From contig JAJZNW010000024.1 in assembly GCA_021811615.1 (NCBI GenBank), positions 1 to 54,407 on the forward strand: DNA of 54,407 bases. The letters are read 5' to 3'. Positions 8,469 to 17,619 of this stretch are shown in pieces. The number at the start of each line of letters is the position of its first letter. The stretch's first letter is position 1. Source of the DNA: Bacteroidota bacterium. GTDB taxonomy: Bacteria; Bacteroidota; Ignavibacteria; Kryptoniales; JAKASW01. The notes beneath the pieces were generated by a model that saw nothing but the letters and a program-made list of their open reading frames with translations, was not told the DNA's origin and did no database searches. The translations under genes and the position numbers were made by a program.

Positions 8469-9236
8469 TCAATTCTGTATCGCTTTCATTCTCCATATCA
8501 TAAATGGAGATTCGCTGTCTTTGAATTTAGCATAATCATAGTTACCGTACAGATCAACCACCTCAAGACCGGCATCAAGGGCCAGTTGTTCGAATTCGTC
8601 CTTCGATAGAAGACGAAAATTGATTTCCATTTTCCTCATACCCACAGGTTTACCACATTTATCCCGAAAATCATACAATTGGAACCCGTGCACCAAGCCG
8701 GATGCCTTTTCATATCGAGACTCAAACGTTACCGTCAGGGTCCCGCCATCGGCCGATACGAATGTGCCCAGGTTTCCGAATTTCTCACCTGTACCCCCAC
8801 TCCTCACCGCCGGATTTCGGAGCGTGCTGAAAAAGACACCTCCCTCACCGAGATGGTGCTTTATATGGGCGAGAGTCCTCCTTTGGCTCTTCCTGTCGAT
8901 GATTTCTGAAAATGAATTGAAAGGAATGAAAATAAAATCGTACTGAATGGGGAGAGACAATTCAGTTATGTCCATTTCGATTATGTTGCATAGGAATCCT
9001 CCATCGGAGACCTTCCGCTTCAATATCGCCAGCATTTCAGGACAATAATCCACGCAAGTGAGATCGACTCCCGCTTTGAGCAGCGGGATGGAGACTCTCC
9101 CTGTACCGGCGGTGAGTTCAAGGACTCTCCCACCTTTTCTGCACGCTTCGCCAAGCCAGAACTCGATATCGAAATCCGCACGCACATAGGTGTCGTAAAT
9201 ATCCGCAACTTTGCCGAAATCGATAGATCTTACCAA
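8469..9236 (-). CDS. Class I SAM-dependent methyltransferase
   Basis: 255 residues with the Rossmann-like methyltransferase core. Motif I is VLELTAGTGRVSIPLL (Gly-rich SAM loop) and the acidic end of strand 2 is LTCVDYCPEML. The C-terminal half has a beta-rich insert typical of small-molecule methyltransferases. The start is TTG 9236 with AGGGAG and good spacing. It ends 16 bp before the SDR start, so the pair is probably co-transcribed. Substrate unknown. Confidence 0.85.
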   Translation of the reverse strand: MVRSIDFGKVADIYDTYVRADFDIEFWLGEACRKGGRVLELTAGTGRVSIPLLKAGVDLTCVDYCPEMLAILKRKVSDGGFLCNIIEMDITELSLPIQYDFIFIPFNSFSEIIDRKSQRRTLAHIKHHLGEGGVFFSTLRNPAVRSGGTGEKFGNLGTFVSADGGTLTVTFESRYEKASGLVHGFQLYDFRDKCGKPVGMRKMEINFRLLSKDEFEQLALDAGLEVVDLYGNYDYAKFKDSESPFMIWRMKAIQN

Positions 9237-9411
9237 TTAATCGACTCCCTGACGTTGTTGAGACAATGCCCGACTGAACTGCAATCCTCCGATGAGCTTC
9301 ACGAAAGATGCCACGCGGTATCGTGGATCAACTGGACCGGCTCATCACAAAAAAGGTAGAGTAGGAAAGTTCAAGATTCAAGCGGTGGAGACGCCGGCAA
9401 CAATAGACTGC

Positions 9412-9828
9412 CTACTCCTGAGTCACGGCTTCCTTCTTATGTCTGAATAGCTTGCCCGCGACCGCGGCCATAAGCCCGGCGACGACTCCTGTCACTGCAC
9501 CAATGAACGGACCCATCATGACCATGATGAGTCGCGGATGAGCGGTCTTCGGCATTATCGAATGTCCGGCACGCAGTTGCGCGTTGTGTGCGACGTACGT
9601 GTTTATGAACGCTGCGTGAATAATACCTACCCATAGTCCCGCGAGTATCGTGGCAAGGAGCGCATGCACAAAGAAATCGCTTTGCAGGCGCCTCCCGATT
9701 ATTACTGCGTAAATCAAAAACACAATCAGCCAGACTATCATCTCACCGGTCCCGGAAAGCCCATACACTCCGGCGAAGCCGACGATAACGCCGAGCAATG
9801 AAAGGAGCAATACTATCTTCCAGTTCAT
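9412..9828 (-). CDS. Integral membrane protein, unknown
   Basis: 138 residues with four hydrophobic segments, beginning MNWKIVLLLSLLGVIVGFAG and ending in a short basic tail. Gly-rich helices (VIVGFAGVYGLSG, GAVTGVVAGLMAAVAG) suggest tight packing. Start chosen at ATG 9828 because AAGGAGGAGG lies directly before it; the frame runs 12 codons further upstream. I do not recognise a family. Confidence 0.7.
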   Translation of the reverse strand: MNWKIVLLLSLLGVIVGFAGVYGLSGTGEMIVWLIVFLIYAVIIGRRLQSDFFVHALLATILAGLWVGIIHAAFINTYVAHNAQLRAGHSIMPKTAHPRLIMVMMGPFIGAVTGVVAGLMAAVAGKLFRHKKEAVTQE

Positions 9829-9936
9829 GATCCTCCTCCTTAAATGATATCGATTAGACGGCAAGTGTTCCGTACTCCTTCGGCAATCTAAGGAGAGAAT
9901 TCGTCCGAACCAAACCCCGGTGCGCGCCGCGGAAAC

Positions 9937-12873
9937 TCAGGAATTGTTTTCCAGAGCCTGGTGAACCGTCTTAAGGAGTTTCTCCGAAGTAAACGGCTTC
10001 GTGAGAGAGAATTCTACTTGGTTGAGAACAGGCTCTTTCCCGTTTTGCGAAAGTCCGCTGATGACAATGATCTTCGTTTTAGGATTCAGTTGTTTGATCG
10101 ATTTGATAATAGAAGGCCCGTCCATTCGCGGCATCATCGTATCGGTGATAACAAGGTCGATCTTGTCCTTGTTTTCCAGGAAAACCGCGAGACCGTGCTC
10201 TCCGTCGACAGCTACGATTGTATGGTACCCGTACGCATCGAGAATCGTCTTGGTGATGTTTCGTACCGCCGCTTCGTCGTCCACGACCAGGATCCACTCA
10301 CCGTTCCCCGCATACCTCTCTTTCATCTCCTCGTCCGGTCGCGTCGCATGCGCCACCATCTGGGCAGGAAAGTAAATCTTGAACGTCGTTCCTTTTCCCT
10401 CCTCGCTGTAAACGTACACGGCTCCACCATGACTCTTCACAATTGTCATGACGGTGGAGAGGCCGAGGCCGGTACCTTTTCCCACTTCCTTTGTTGTAAA
10501 AAAAGGTTCGAAGATCCGGTCTATGAACAAGGCCGGGATCCCGACGCCGGTGTCCGTTATGCTGAGAAGGACGTGCGGCCCTTCCTTCGTTTCGAAATGT
10601 GCGTGCACGTACTGTTCGTCCAGGACGACGTTCTCAGCGGCGATCTCGATCTTTCCGCCGTCGGGCATTGCATCCCTTGCGTTTACGCAGAGGTTCATCA
10701 TCACCTGGTGAAGCTGCGTCACGTCGCCGCTGATCGGCCAAAGGTCTTTCGGGATGTTCGTATCTATTACAATCGATCTCGGGAAAGTCTCTTTGATTAT
10801 CTTCGTGATCTCATCGACAAGGTGCCTGAGCTGCACAAGAGTTCTTTCACCTTCTATTCCGCGGGCGAAGGAAAGGACCTGTTTAATAAGGTCTGCACCC
10901 CGCTTGGCACTTGCCTCGATCGTATCGACAATTGTCCGGCCGGTCTCGTCGAGGTTCATTCTTCTGATCATCCCGAGCGAAAGAAGGATCGGCGAGAGTA
11001 CGTTGTTCAGGTCGTGGGCTATCCCTCCCGCCAGCGTGCCGACGCTCTCCATGCGCTGAGCACGGAGGAACTGCGATTCGAGCTTCTTCTTTTCGGTAAT
11101 GTCCCGTGAGTTAACGACAAATCCTCTGATCTCCGGCACGTTCATGGCATTAAAGACGACCGATTCCGAATCCCGCCAGGAGCCGTCCCTGTGCCTGAAG
11201 CGCATCTGGAAAGTCCGGACGCTCCCCGGTGAACCGGCGATCCCCTCAAGCGCCCTCTGAAGCTTCCCCACGTCATCCGGATGGACGATGTCGAAAGCGG
11301 TGCTTCCCTGCACTTCTTCAATCGAATAGCCCATCCGCGTAACTGCGGGACTCATATAAACTATCCTGCCTTCCGGGTTGATGATGGAAACGACGTCGGA
11401 GGATCGCTCGATGAGAGATCGGAAGCGGATTTCACTTTCTCTCAGTTTTCTCTCGACCTCCTTGCGCTTTGTTATGTCCTGGGCTATGACCAACACGGCC
11501 CTGCGCCCCATGAAATCGAGGACGTGAGAGTCTATCTGCACATCGATAACGGAGCCGTCCTTTTTCCTGTGTCTCCATTCGCCCGAATGCTGGAGGACCG
11601 GCCGGTCTCTGGCGAGATCGTCCTTAAGCCTCGGAGCATCTTCGGAAGGATGTATATCGATGAGGGTCATCGCGTTTAGCTCGCTGCGGGAGTAGCCGTA
11701 CATATCGAGAAAGGCATCGTTGACTTCGAGGAAGCGAATCGTTTGAAGATCGTAGACCCACATTGGATGGGGATTGCTCGCGAAAGAAAGCCTGAAAGAA
11801 GACTCACTCTCCGCGAGACGCCTCTCGGCTTCTTTCTTCTCAGAGATGTCGGTGGCCGCACCGACCATGCGGGCGGGCTTCCTGCCGCCGTCATAAGTGA
11901 TATACGCCCGATCCAGGATATCCTTATAAACCCCGTCGCTGCACCGCAGGCGGTACTCTACCGACCACGATTCCCTGCCGGACTTCAAAGCAGATTCCGT
12001 CACGGACACCACCCTCCCCACATCCTCAGGATGGATGTGTGCCCTCCAGAAATCGAGAGTAGGTTTCACCTTTTCACGAGTGTAGCCGAGAAAAGCCCAG
12101 AGTGCGTCGCTCCATTCCGAATCTCCGGATTCGAGTTCCGTCTCCCAGATCATGTCGTGAGAAGCACGCACCACAAGCCGGAGGCGCATCTCGTTCTGGC
12201 GAAGCTCCGCAACATTCCTTTCAAGTTCGTTCTTTGACTTCTGAAGGTCGGACGCCATTCTGTTGAACGCCCCTGCGAGCATGTCCAGCTCGTCTTTGCC
12301 TTTTTGCTCGATCCTGACGTCAAGGTTGCCGCGGTCTATCTCGCGTACGCCCTTCTCAAGCGCACCGACTTGATCCGCGACCTTTCTGGACAATAACCTT
12401 CCAAGGAATATCGAAACGATCACCGTTATCAGTACGGTTATAGTTATGGTTGCGTTGATTTCGTATATCAACCGACTGCTTTCGACGAGGGCACCGGCAG
12501 TGTTAAGGAGGACTGCTCCCCTCACCTTGTTCTCGTTCCCGCGAACAGGGACGACCACCCATTTTTCGGAGCGCCCGTCCTTGTTCCGCGCTTCAAACAT
12601 TCTTACACGCGCATCCCTCAATGTAGCTATCACCGAATCGTTCCTGCCGGTGAATTCCTTCCCTAAGTCTTCACGATGAATGTCGCCGACAATTCTCAGG
12701 TCTTGATCGACGATCACCAATTCGTACCCGTATTCCCTTTTCAAATAATCTATCAACCCGCCGAGTCCGTGCGAAGTCGAAAGGCTGTCGCCGTTAGACC
12801 CCGCGATCTGCGATTCCAGCGAATGTGCTACTATGTTGGCGCTCCTTGTCGCACTGCGGTCGGCCCTTTTCAA
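9937..12873 (-). CDS. Hybrid sensor histidine kinase (HAMP, three PAS, HisKA, HATPase, receiver)
   Basis: A large membrane sensor kinase. Numbering from the TTG at 12873 (978 residues): extracytoplasmic sensor about 1-138, membrane helix 140-160, HAMP 160-213, PAS domains about 228-350, 355-475 and 480-600, HisKA with phospho-accepting His620 in GGIAHDLNN, HATPase about 690-835, and a receiver about 856-975 with Asp911. A first membrane helix is missing from this reading, but the frame continues upstream for 33 more codons and encodes a helix (AAFLLFPAIVIIVGG). There is an AAGGAG site but no ATG/GTG/TTG there; ATC at 12972 and ATT at 12966 are the only positional candidates. No dedicated response regulator is adjacent. 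Confidence 0.93.
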   Translation of the reverse strand: MKRADRSATRSANIVAHSLESQIAGSNGDSLSTSHGLGGLIDYLKREYGYELVIVDQDLRIVGDIHREDLGKEFTGRNDSVIATLRDARVRMFEARNKDGRSEKWVVVPVRGNENKVRGAVLLNTAGALVESSRLIYEINATITITVLITVIVSIFLGRLLSRKVADQVGALEKGVREIDRGNLDVRIEQKGKDELDMLAGAFNRMASDLQKSKNELERNVAELRQNEMRLRLVVRASHDMIWETELESGDSEWSDALWAFLGYTREKVKPTLDFWRAHIHPEDVGRVVSVTESALKSGRESWSVEYRLRCSDGVYKDILDRAYITYDGGRKPARMVGAATDISEKKEAERRLAESESSFRLSFASNPHPMWVYDLQTIRFLEVNDAFLDMYGYSRSELNAMTLIDIHPSEDAPRLKDDLARDRPVLQHSGEWRHRKKDGSVIDVQIDSHVLDFMGRRAVLVIAQDITKRKEVERKLRESEIRFRSLIERSSDVVSIINPEGRIVYMSPAVTRMGYSIEEVQGSTAFDIVHPDDVGKLQRALEGIAGSPGSVRTFQMRFRHRDGSWRDSESVVFNAMNVPEIRGFVVNSRDITEKKKLESQFLRAQRMESVGTLAGGIAHDLNNVLSPILLSLGMIRRMNLDETGRTIVDTIEASAKRGADLIKQVLSFARGIEGERTLVQLRHLVDEITKIIKETFPRSIVIDTNIPKDLWPISGDVTQLHQVMMNLCVNARDAMPDGGKIEIAAENVVLDEQYVHAHFETKEGPHVLLSITDTGVGIPALFIDRIFEPFFTTKEVGKGTGLGLSTVMTIVKSHGGAVYVYSEEGKGTTFKIYFPAQMVAHATRPDEEMKERYAGNGEWILVVDDEAAVRNITKTILDAYGYHTIVAVDGEHGLAVFLENKDKIDLVITDTMMPRMDGPSIIKSIKQLNPKTKIIVISGLSQNGKEPVLNQVEFSLTKPFTSEKLLKTVHQALENNS

Positions 12874-12972
12874 TCCGCTAAGTATCTGTTCTAACGAGAG
12901 GATCCCGCCGACGATAATTACAATCGCCGGGAAGAGTAGAAATGCAGCGATTATTTTTCGGCGAATTGTGAT

Positions 12973-13466
12973 GGCTCAGATCTCCTTCCCGCGTCCCGCG
13001 CGAGCCGACCCGGGAAAACGATAAGGCGCCCCGCCGCGGAGGAGAATATATGAAATGAAACTCGCGAATCCTGTAGGAGGTTCGGTGGGCTGGCGGTAGC
13101 TGATTCCTCGACCGGCGAATCGTGTCCCGTCGTTATTTCGCAAAGACGACTCAGGAGCCATTTGCAATTCCCTGACTTTTCCTTCCGGAAAGAGCTTTCC
13201 CACCCGAGATGAGAGGGATGCTGAGCCGCCGTGAGGCTGTCAGACCGCGATGGGTTGTTCTCCTGTCGCACGACGGCGGGAGATACATTTTCAACCATCA
13301 ATCCTTACAGCGTCTCGCCACAAGTTACGGCTTCTTTTTCCAGTATCAAAACAACTTGAGGATGGCAAAACGGCATTGAGTGTTCTGTTTCACATCGACC
13401 CTGACCCGGTGTCAGTAAGGGGGCCGCTTCACCATAGCGGGCCGTATGCCGCCGATACGCTCACTG
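12973..13466. other. Gene-free stretch upstream of the histidine kinase
   Basis: About 490 bp without a supportable gene on either strand. It holds the AAGGAG motif of the histidine kinase at its left end and otherwise GC-rich sequence in which I see no promoter, RNA or repeat I can name. Confidence 0.4.
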
Positions 13467-13838
13467 TCAGTGACTATGCGTGTGACCGCCATGTTCGTGA
13501 TGGTGTTGCATCGTCGGACCGGTCGCGACCGGGAGCTTTCCATCCGCAGCGAGCTTCACGGCCTGCGAAACCGGGATCCCGGACGTAACGCACACTTCCA
13601 CTTTGAATCTCTCTGCGACCTGGTACGCATGCGGACCGATTCCGCCGCAAATCATCTTTTTAACGCCGGCCTTGGCTGTGTCGCGAATGACGAGATGTGG
13701 ATCGGTGCCGTCTCCGTTTTGTTTTACTTCGAGCGAGTTCGTCTCGTCATCATACACGAGAAAATATGGCGCCATGCCGAAATGACTGCTTACGCTGCTT
13801 TCGAGTGAATTTCCTTCTGATGATATCAGATATTTCAT
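13467..13838 (-). CDS. NifX-like (dinitrogenase FeMo-cofactor domain) protein with His-rich tail
   Basis: 123 residues of the NifX/NafY/Orp-type domain, which in known members binds iron-molybdenum or molybdenum-copper cofactors. Core features: SSHFGMAPYFLVYD near residue 20 and the GGIGPHAYQ loop in the middle. The last 16 residues are a His-rich tail (HHHEHGGHTHSH), suggesting metal binding (inference). No nitrogenase genes are visible. The ATG has AAGGG upstream. It follows the duplicated Cys4 protein by 90 bp on the same strand. Confidence 0.85.
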   Translation of the reverse strand: MKYLISSEGNSLESSVSSHFGMAPYFLVYDDETNSLEVKQNGDGTDPHLVIRDTAKAGVKKMICGGIGPHAYQVAERFKVEVCVTSGIPVSQAVKLAADGKLPVATGPTMQHHHEHGGHTHSH

Positions 13839-13889
13839 GTGCTTCCCTTGATTTGATTTCCTGTTTTAAAACTCGCCGGTCCATCAAAC

Positions 13890-13922
13890 CAGCAATACAT
13901 CATTCCAAAATTCCATTATTCT
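13890..13922. repeat. Short copy of the ATTCCA-type intergenic repeat
   Basis: CATTCCAAAATTCCATTATTC lies in the gap between two co-directional genes. The same degenerate ATTCCA motif fills 22765-22847 and 23678-23856, so this is a short member of that family. Confidence 0.5.
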
Positions 13923-13928
13923 CCCGGC

Positions 13929-14873
13929 TTATCCCATCATCGCCATATGTTTCATGGCGTCTCCCTCTTCAGAAAGGCAATTCACTTCTTCGTCGATGAG
14001 ACCGATCTGCGCCGCTATGCAATTCAAGCCTTTCTTCATCACGCTGAACTTCCATTCGTCCCTCAGCAGCGACGCGAGGTACTCCTGCCAGCCCTCTCTC
14101 AGCGGGAAGGCTTTCGTGAATCTTCTGTATATATCCGGCGTATGTTCATACACCGATATCAAGTCTTTGAGAGTGTATTTGACCTTGTCGAGCGTGTGCG
14201 GCACCGCCACGCACTTCTGCGGCATCAGCGGGCATGTTATCGAATCCTTCTGCGAGGAGAACTCGAAGAATTTCCTGCACATGGAACAGTAGTACTTTCC
14301 TGTTTCATTTTCCCCTATGATGTCGATCTCGTCGAAGAAGATATTTTGCGCGATGTCGAGTTCGTCTTTCAGAACCTCAATGGCCGAACCGAGTATGGGA
14401 AAGAGTTTCCTTTTATCCCACACCTTTTTCATGTCTGTTATGACGAAGACGATCCCTTCCGGCGTAACCCGCTGCGCCGTTTCACTCCCGCTGACGGTGA
14501 TTATGAAACTCTTCAGAGTCTGAAGCGGCTCGTGTTTGTACTCGAACCGCCACTCATTCAAAAACCCGATATATTCACCGGCCAGTTTCCTGCCGATCGA
14601 CTCAGGTTTCTCACCCGCCAGAAAGTTCATCATTTTCTGTGGAACCTTCGGATAAAAGAGGCCGAACTTCTCTATGCTTACCGTCGACTCGGGCCGCATT
14701 ACTTCGACGGGCACCGGCGTGTTGATGCACATCTTCGGCATGTACGGACACACTGGACTGTCCATATCGAAAAGAAGTTTACAAGTCACGCACCAGTACT
14801 TGTTCGAGGCAGAGTAAACGCCCGCCGGCATTTTTCCCACCTTCTCCATTATGCCTTGCTTGTCCATTATCAT
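13929..14873 (-). CDS. Unrecognised protein with a duplicated Cys4 domain
   Basis: A 314-residue cytosolic protein (no signal peptide or membrane helix) that I do not recognise. It is an internal duplication of about 150 residues. Repeat 1 has Cys28, Cys31, Cys42 and Cys49 (CVTC, then CPYMPKMC); repeat 2 has Cys196, Cys199, Cys214 and Cys221 (CSMC, then CPLMPQKC). Both repeats continue into a similar helical segment ending in NEWRFE or DEWKFS. The shared pattern is Y-aromatic-C-x2-C, then CP-x-MP-x2-C. Each set could bind zinc or an Fe-S cluster (inference). Start chosen at ATG 14873, preceded by GGAGAG; a TTG at 14903 is possible, and an AAGGAGG further upstream has no start at normal distance. 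Next to the His-tailed NifX-like gene. Confidence 0.75.
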   Translation of the reverse strand: MIMDKQGIMEKVGKMPAGVYSASNKYWCVTCKLLFDMDSPVCPYMPKMCINTPVPVEVMRPESTVSIEKFGLFYPKVPQKMMNFLAGEKPESIGRKLAGEYIGFLNEWRFEYKHEPLQTLKSFIITVSGSETAQRVTPEGIVFVITDMKKVWDKRKLFPILGSAIEVLKDELDIAQNIFFDEIDIIGENETGKYYCSMCRKFFEFSSQKDSITCPLMPQKCVAVPHTLDKVKYTLKDLISVYEHTPDIYRRFTKAFPLREGWQEYLASLLRDEWKFSVMKKGLNCIAAQIGLIDEEVNCLSEEGDAMKHMAMMG

Positions 14874-14903
14874 GATATCAGACTCTCCGGTTCTGGTTTT
14901 CAA

Positions 14904-15347
14904 TTATTCCGGACCGGATTCCTCCTTTAGGTACCTCCCCTGACACCCGGCCGCGATTTTTCATACTTTTGATGCCACGCTGCGCAAAAGGATGCATCCG
15001 CCGACTGAGAGACGATCCATCCGGATTATTATTTTAGACCGCCGACCTTCCCATAAGATCCCGCCGGATCGAACATGGAAACCACCAGCCGATTATCCGC
15101 CATTTCCGTATACCTCTTATCCCGCGCTTCCTCCGCGATCACCGGATGCATCGATCTTCGCAGAACAGCCTCGACTTTTGAAAAAGTTGTGTTAACTTTG
15201 GTACAGGAGGCTGGATAACGACCGTGCAAATCATTACGAAGCGGCCATACGCCATGCCGGCTGTTCCGTCCTATCGTGCGCGCGAACCTTTCCCGGTGCC
15301 CTTGTGCCACATTCACGAAGACTATATGAAAGCTTGGCGGCGATGCA
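14904..15347. other. Divergent intergenic region before the metal ABC genes
   Basis: About 440 bp between divergent genes. No binding-protein gene is hidden here. It should hold promoters for both sides, but I cannot name a Fur/Zur-type operator with confidence. Confidence 0.4.
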
Positions 15348-16037
15348 ATGAGCGATATACTGCTTGATGTCAAAGACTTCGGAGTAATGCTGGACGATTC
15401 ACCTGTTTTGTCCGGCCTGAATTTCAGCGTGACCGAAGGCGAGTTTCTGACGGTACTCGGTCCTAACGGTTCCGGAAAAACCGTGCTGCTGAGATCTCTC
15501 CTCGGGCTCATACCTCATACCGGCGAAATGAACTGGCACAAGAAGCCGAGGATCGGGTATCTTCCACAGGGGCTGAACCAGGTTTCCGTTCGCGACATGC
15601 CTCTGACGGTTAAAGACATCTTCGGGCTCAAGAAACTCAAGCCTGACGAAGCCATGACCTTCCTCAAGCTCGTCGGGCTGGAGAGCGGCATCACGAACAA
15701 GAGGGCCGGCTATCTCTCGGGAGGGGAATTCCAGAGAATGCTTGTCGCATGGGTTCTCGCGTCGCATCCCAACATTCTCTTCCTCGACGAGCCGACTACA
15801 GCGATCGACGTGGCAGGAGGCGAGACAGTGTACTCGCTCCTCAAAGAGATCTGGCAGAGGCAGGGTCTGACGATCTTCAACGTTACTCACGATCTCAATA
15901 TCGTCTATGCGCATTCAACTCATGTCCTCTGCCTGTCGAGACTCGGTCATCGATGCTACGGAGTCCCGAAAGAGATTCTTACGCCGGACTTGTTGCGCGA
16001 TGTTTACGGTGCCGAAGTAAAGCTTTATACTCACTGA
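15348..16037 (+). CDS. ATPase of a zinc/manganese-type ABC importer
   Basis: 229 residues, the usual length for the ATPase of an ABC-3 (ZnuC/MntB-like) metal importer. Walker A GPNGSGKT, Q-loop in YLPQGLNQ, signature LSGGEFQR, Walker B ILFLDEPTTAID and H-loop VTHDL are all intact. It couples ATP hydrolysis to the permease encoded 14 bp downstream. No solute-binding protein is found beside the pair, which is unusual for this class. The divergent neighbours are candidate metal-binding proteins, so metal supply is a plausible shared theme (inference). Confidence 0.9.
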   Translation: MSDILLDVKDFGVMLDDSPVLSGLNFSVTEGEFLTVLGPNGSGKTVLLRSLLGLIPHTGEMNWHKKPRIGYLPQGLNQVSVRDMPLTVKDIFGLKKLKPDEAMTFLKLVGLESGITNKRAGYLSGGEFQRMLVAWVLASHPNILFLDEPTTAIDVAGGETVYSLLKEIWQRQGLTIFNVTHDLNIVYAHSTHVLCLSRLGHRCYGVPKEILTPDLLRDVYGAEVKLYTH

Positions 16038-16051
16038 GGAGTTCCGTTAAA

Positions 16052-16819
16052 ATGACATATCAACTTGCACTCAGCCTCATCAGTGGAATTTTCATCGCCG
16101 GCTCGGCGGCATATCTCGGCACGCTGATGCTATCGAGAAAAATGGCGGTGATAGCGGGTCCGCTCGGACACCTTGCCCTTCCCGGAGCGGCGCTTGCAAT
16201 CGTATACGGCTTCAGCATCTCCCTCGGCGCATTCCCTTTCGTCGTTTTCGGTATAATCGTGATCTGGCTCCTCGAGATCAGGACGAAACTCGCCATGGAA
16301 GCATTGACTGCAATCGTCTTCGCTACCGGGGTAGCCACCGCATTTCTATTCCTCCCGATCGACAAAGCAGAAGCCGCCCTCGTCGGAGACGTTTCGAAAG
16401 TCGGGATTTACGAAACTCTTGCCTCAATGGTGCTCGGAACTCTTGTGGTAGTGGTCATAAACCGCAGTTATTCGAAGATAATGCTCATCAACATTCACGA
16501 AGATGTCGCGAGGACCGAAGGCGTCAATGTGAAATTGTACAACCTCATCTATCTTTCAGCAATAGCCATCACAGTAGCGCTCGGAGTCGACCTTGTCGGA
16601 GGGCTCATGACAGCAGCCTTGGTGGCCATCCCCGCCGCGGCCGCGAGAAACGTGAGCAGGACACTCGGGCAATTCGGTGTAACGGCAGGCCTGTTCGGGG
16701 CAATCTCGGCGGTCGTCGGGATCTTAGTCTCAACGGTCACCGGGCTGCCCGCCGGCCCGCTTGTGATTCTCACCAGCGCGATCATCTTTCTGGCCACCGT
16801 GCCTGTCGCGAGGGTTTAG
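16052..16819 (+). CDS. Permease of a zinc/manganese-type ABC importer (ABC-3 family)
   Basis: 255 residues with about seven or eight membrane helices and the ABC-3 pattern (AGPLGHLALPGAALA early, LVGGLMTAALVAIPAAAAR late). It forms the membrane channel for the ATPase encoded just upstream. The ATG at 16052 has TGAGGAG before it; a longer open frame back to 15749 overlaps the ATPase gene and is not real. Its last 90 bp overlap the opposite-strand methyltransferase reading frame. Which metal is carried cannot be told from sequence alone. Confidence 0.9.
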   Translation: MTYQLALSLISGIFIAGSAAYLGTLMLSRKMAVIAGPLGHLALPGAALAIVYGFSISLGAFPFVVFGIIVIWLLEIRTKLAMEALTAIVFATGVATAFLFLPIDKAEAALVGDVSKVGIYETLASMVLGTLVVVVINRSYSKIMLINIHEDVARTEGVNVKLYNLIYLSAIAITVALGVDLVGGLMTAALVAIPAAAARNVSRTLGQFGVTAGLFGAISAVVGILVSTVTGLPAGPLVILTSAIIFLATVPVARV

Positions 16820-17542
16820 CGACCCGATCCGCCGGGTGCTTCCCTCATCTACAACATCACATGATGACCTGTTACCGGTCTCCCACGCCGAAGGTAAGGC
16901 TCTCCCCGATTTGTCCCGCCCCTTCTTTCCTTCCACAACCGCGATATGGCTGGAGCACGGACGGTTCTTCAGCTCATTTAACGTTCTGAGGTGGAGCTCC
17001 TTCAGCAGACCGGTAATCCCGCCTTTCCTCATGAACGACTTGAAATTTCTGTAATGCTCCGGCCCGGCCGCGTACTCGACAAGCTGGTTCAGCACACCGC
17101 AATAATTCCCCGGCTGCGGAGCGAGATAGTCCACCAGGATAATCCTGTCCGCCACCGCCGCCGCGGCACGCAGGAGAATGGCCCTGTCGTCCTCATGTAT
17201 TTCATGAACGACGTATGACATCGTTATGAAATCGAAATGAAGATCGTTTGTCGCAAGGAACTCGAACCCATCCATCCTCCCCACAACTATTTTCCCGGAT
17301 GGCAGACCGGCGAACTTACGCCGCGCGATCTTTATGTTTCTCTCCGACGGATCGATTACGACTATCTTTCCGCATTTGTCCAGCAGTTGAGACGCGAGCC
17401 TTCCGGTTCCGCAGCCGATGTCCAGGACGGTCGAGCCCTCAGGAAGCATCTCTTTTACCTGGGCAAAGACTCTGTCCTGGTTGGGGGCGATGAATAAATC
17501 GTAGAACAGTCCGTCGTACCAATGATCCTTGTTATCCGGCAT
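16730..17542 (-). CDS. Class I SAM-dependent methyltransferase with antisense C-terminal extension
   Basis: 270 residues. The catalytic domain occupies about 1-215: motif I VLDIGCGTGRLASQLL, acidic loop IVVIDPSERN, then FDFITMSYVVHEI. Homologues of this kind would end near SHIAVVEGKK; the remaining 55 residues are polar, low in structure, and read through the intergenic space into the 3' end of the permease gene on the other strand, so the ancestral stop may have been lost. Start at ATG 17542 with GGAGG; the frame extends 11 codons further without a better site. Substrate unknown. Confidence 0.82.
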   Translation of the reverse strand: MPDNKDHWYDGLFYDLFIAPNQDRVFAQVKEMLPEGSTVLDIGCGTGRLASQLLDKCGKIVVIDPSERNIKIARRKFAGLPSGKIVVGRMDGFEFLATNDLHFDFITMSYVVHEIHEDDRAILLRAAAAVADRIILVDYLAPQPGNYCGVLNQLVEYAAGPEHYRNFKSFMRKGGITGLLKELHLRTLNELKNRPCSSHIAVVEGKKGRDKSGRALPSAWETGNRSSCDVVDEGSTRRIGSLNPRDRHGGQKDDRAGENHKRAGGQPGDR

Positions 17543-17619
17543 GGCATTCAACCTCCATGATGCGGCTGTTAGCACTATCAGATCCTGTGTAGTTCATCGT
17601 CCAGTGACTTCTTCCCGCT

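Noticed and set aside
9961..11109. Long open frame on the + strand (382 codons)
   Set aside because: It lies antisense to the histidine kinase, whose motifs are intact; a GC-rich shadow frame.
13947..14930. Open frame on the + strand (327 codons)
   Set aside because: Antisense to the Cys4 protein; the minus-strand frame has a duplicated Cys pattern, while this one has none.
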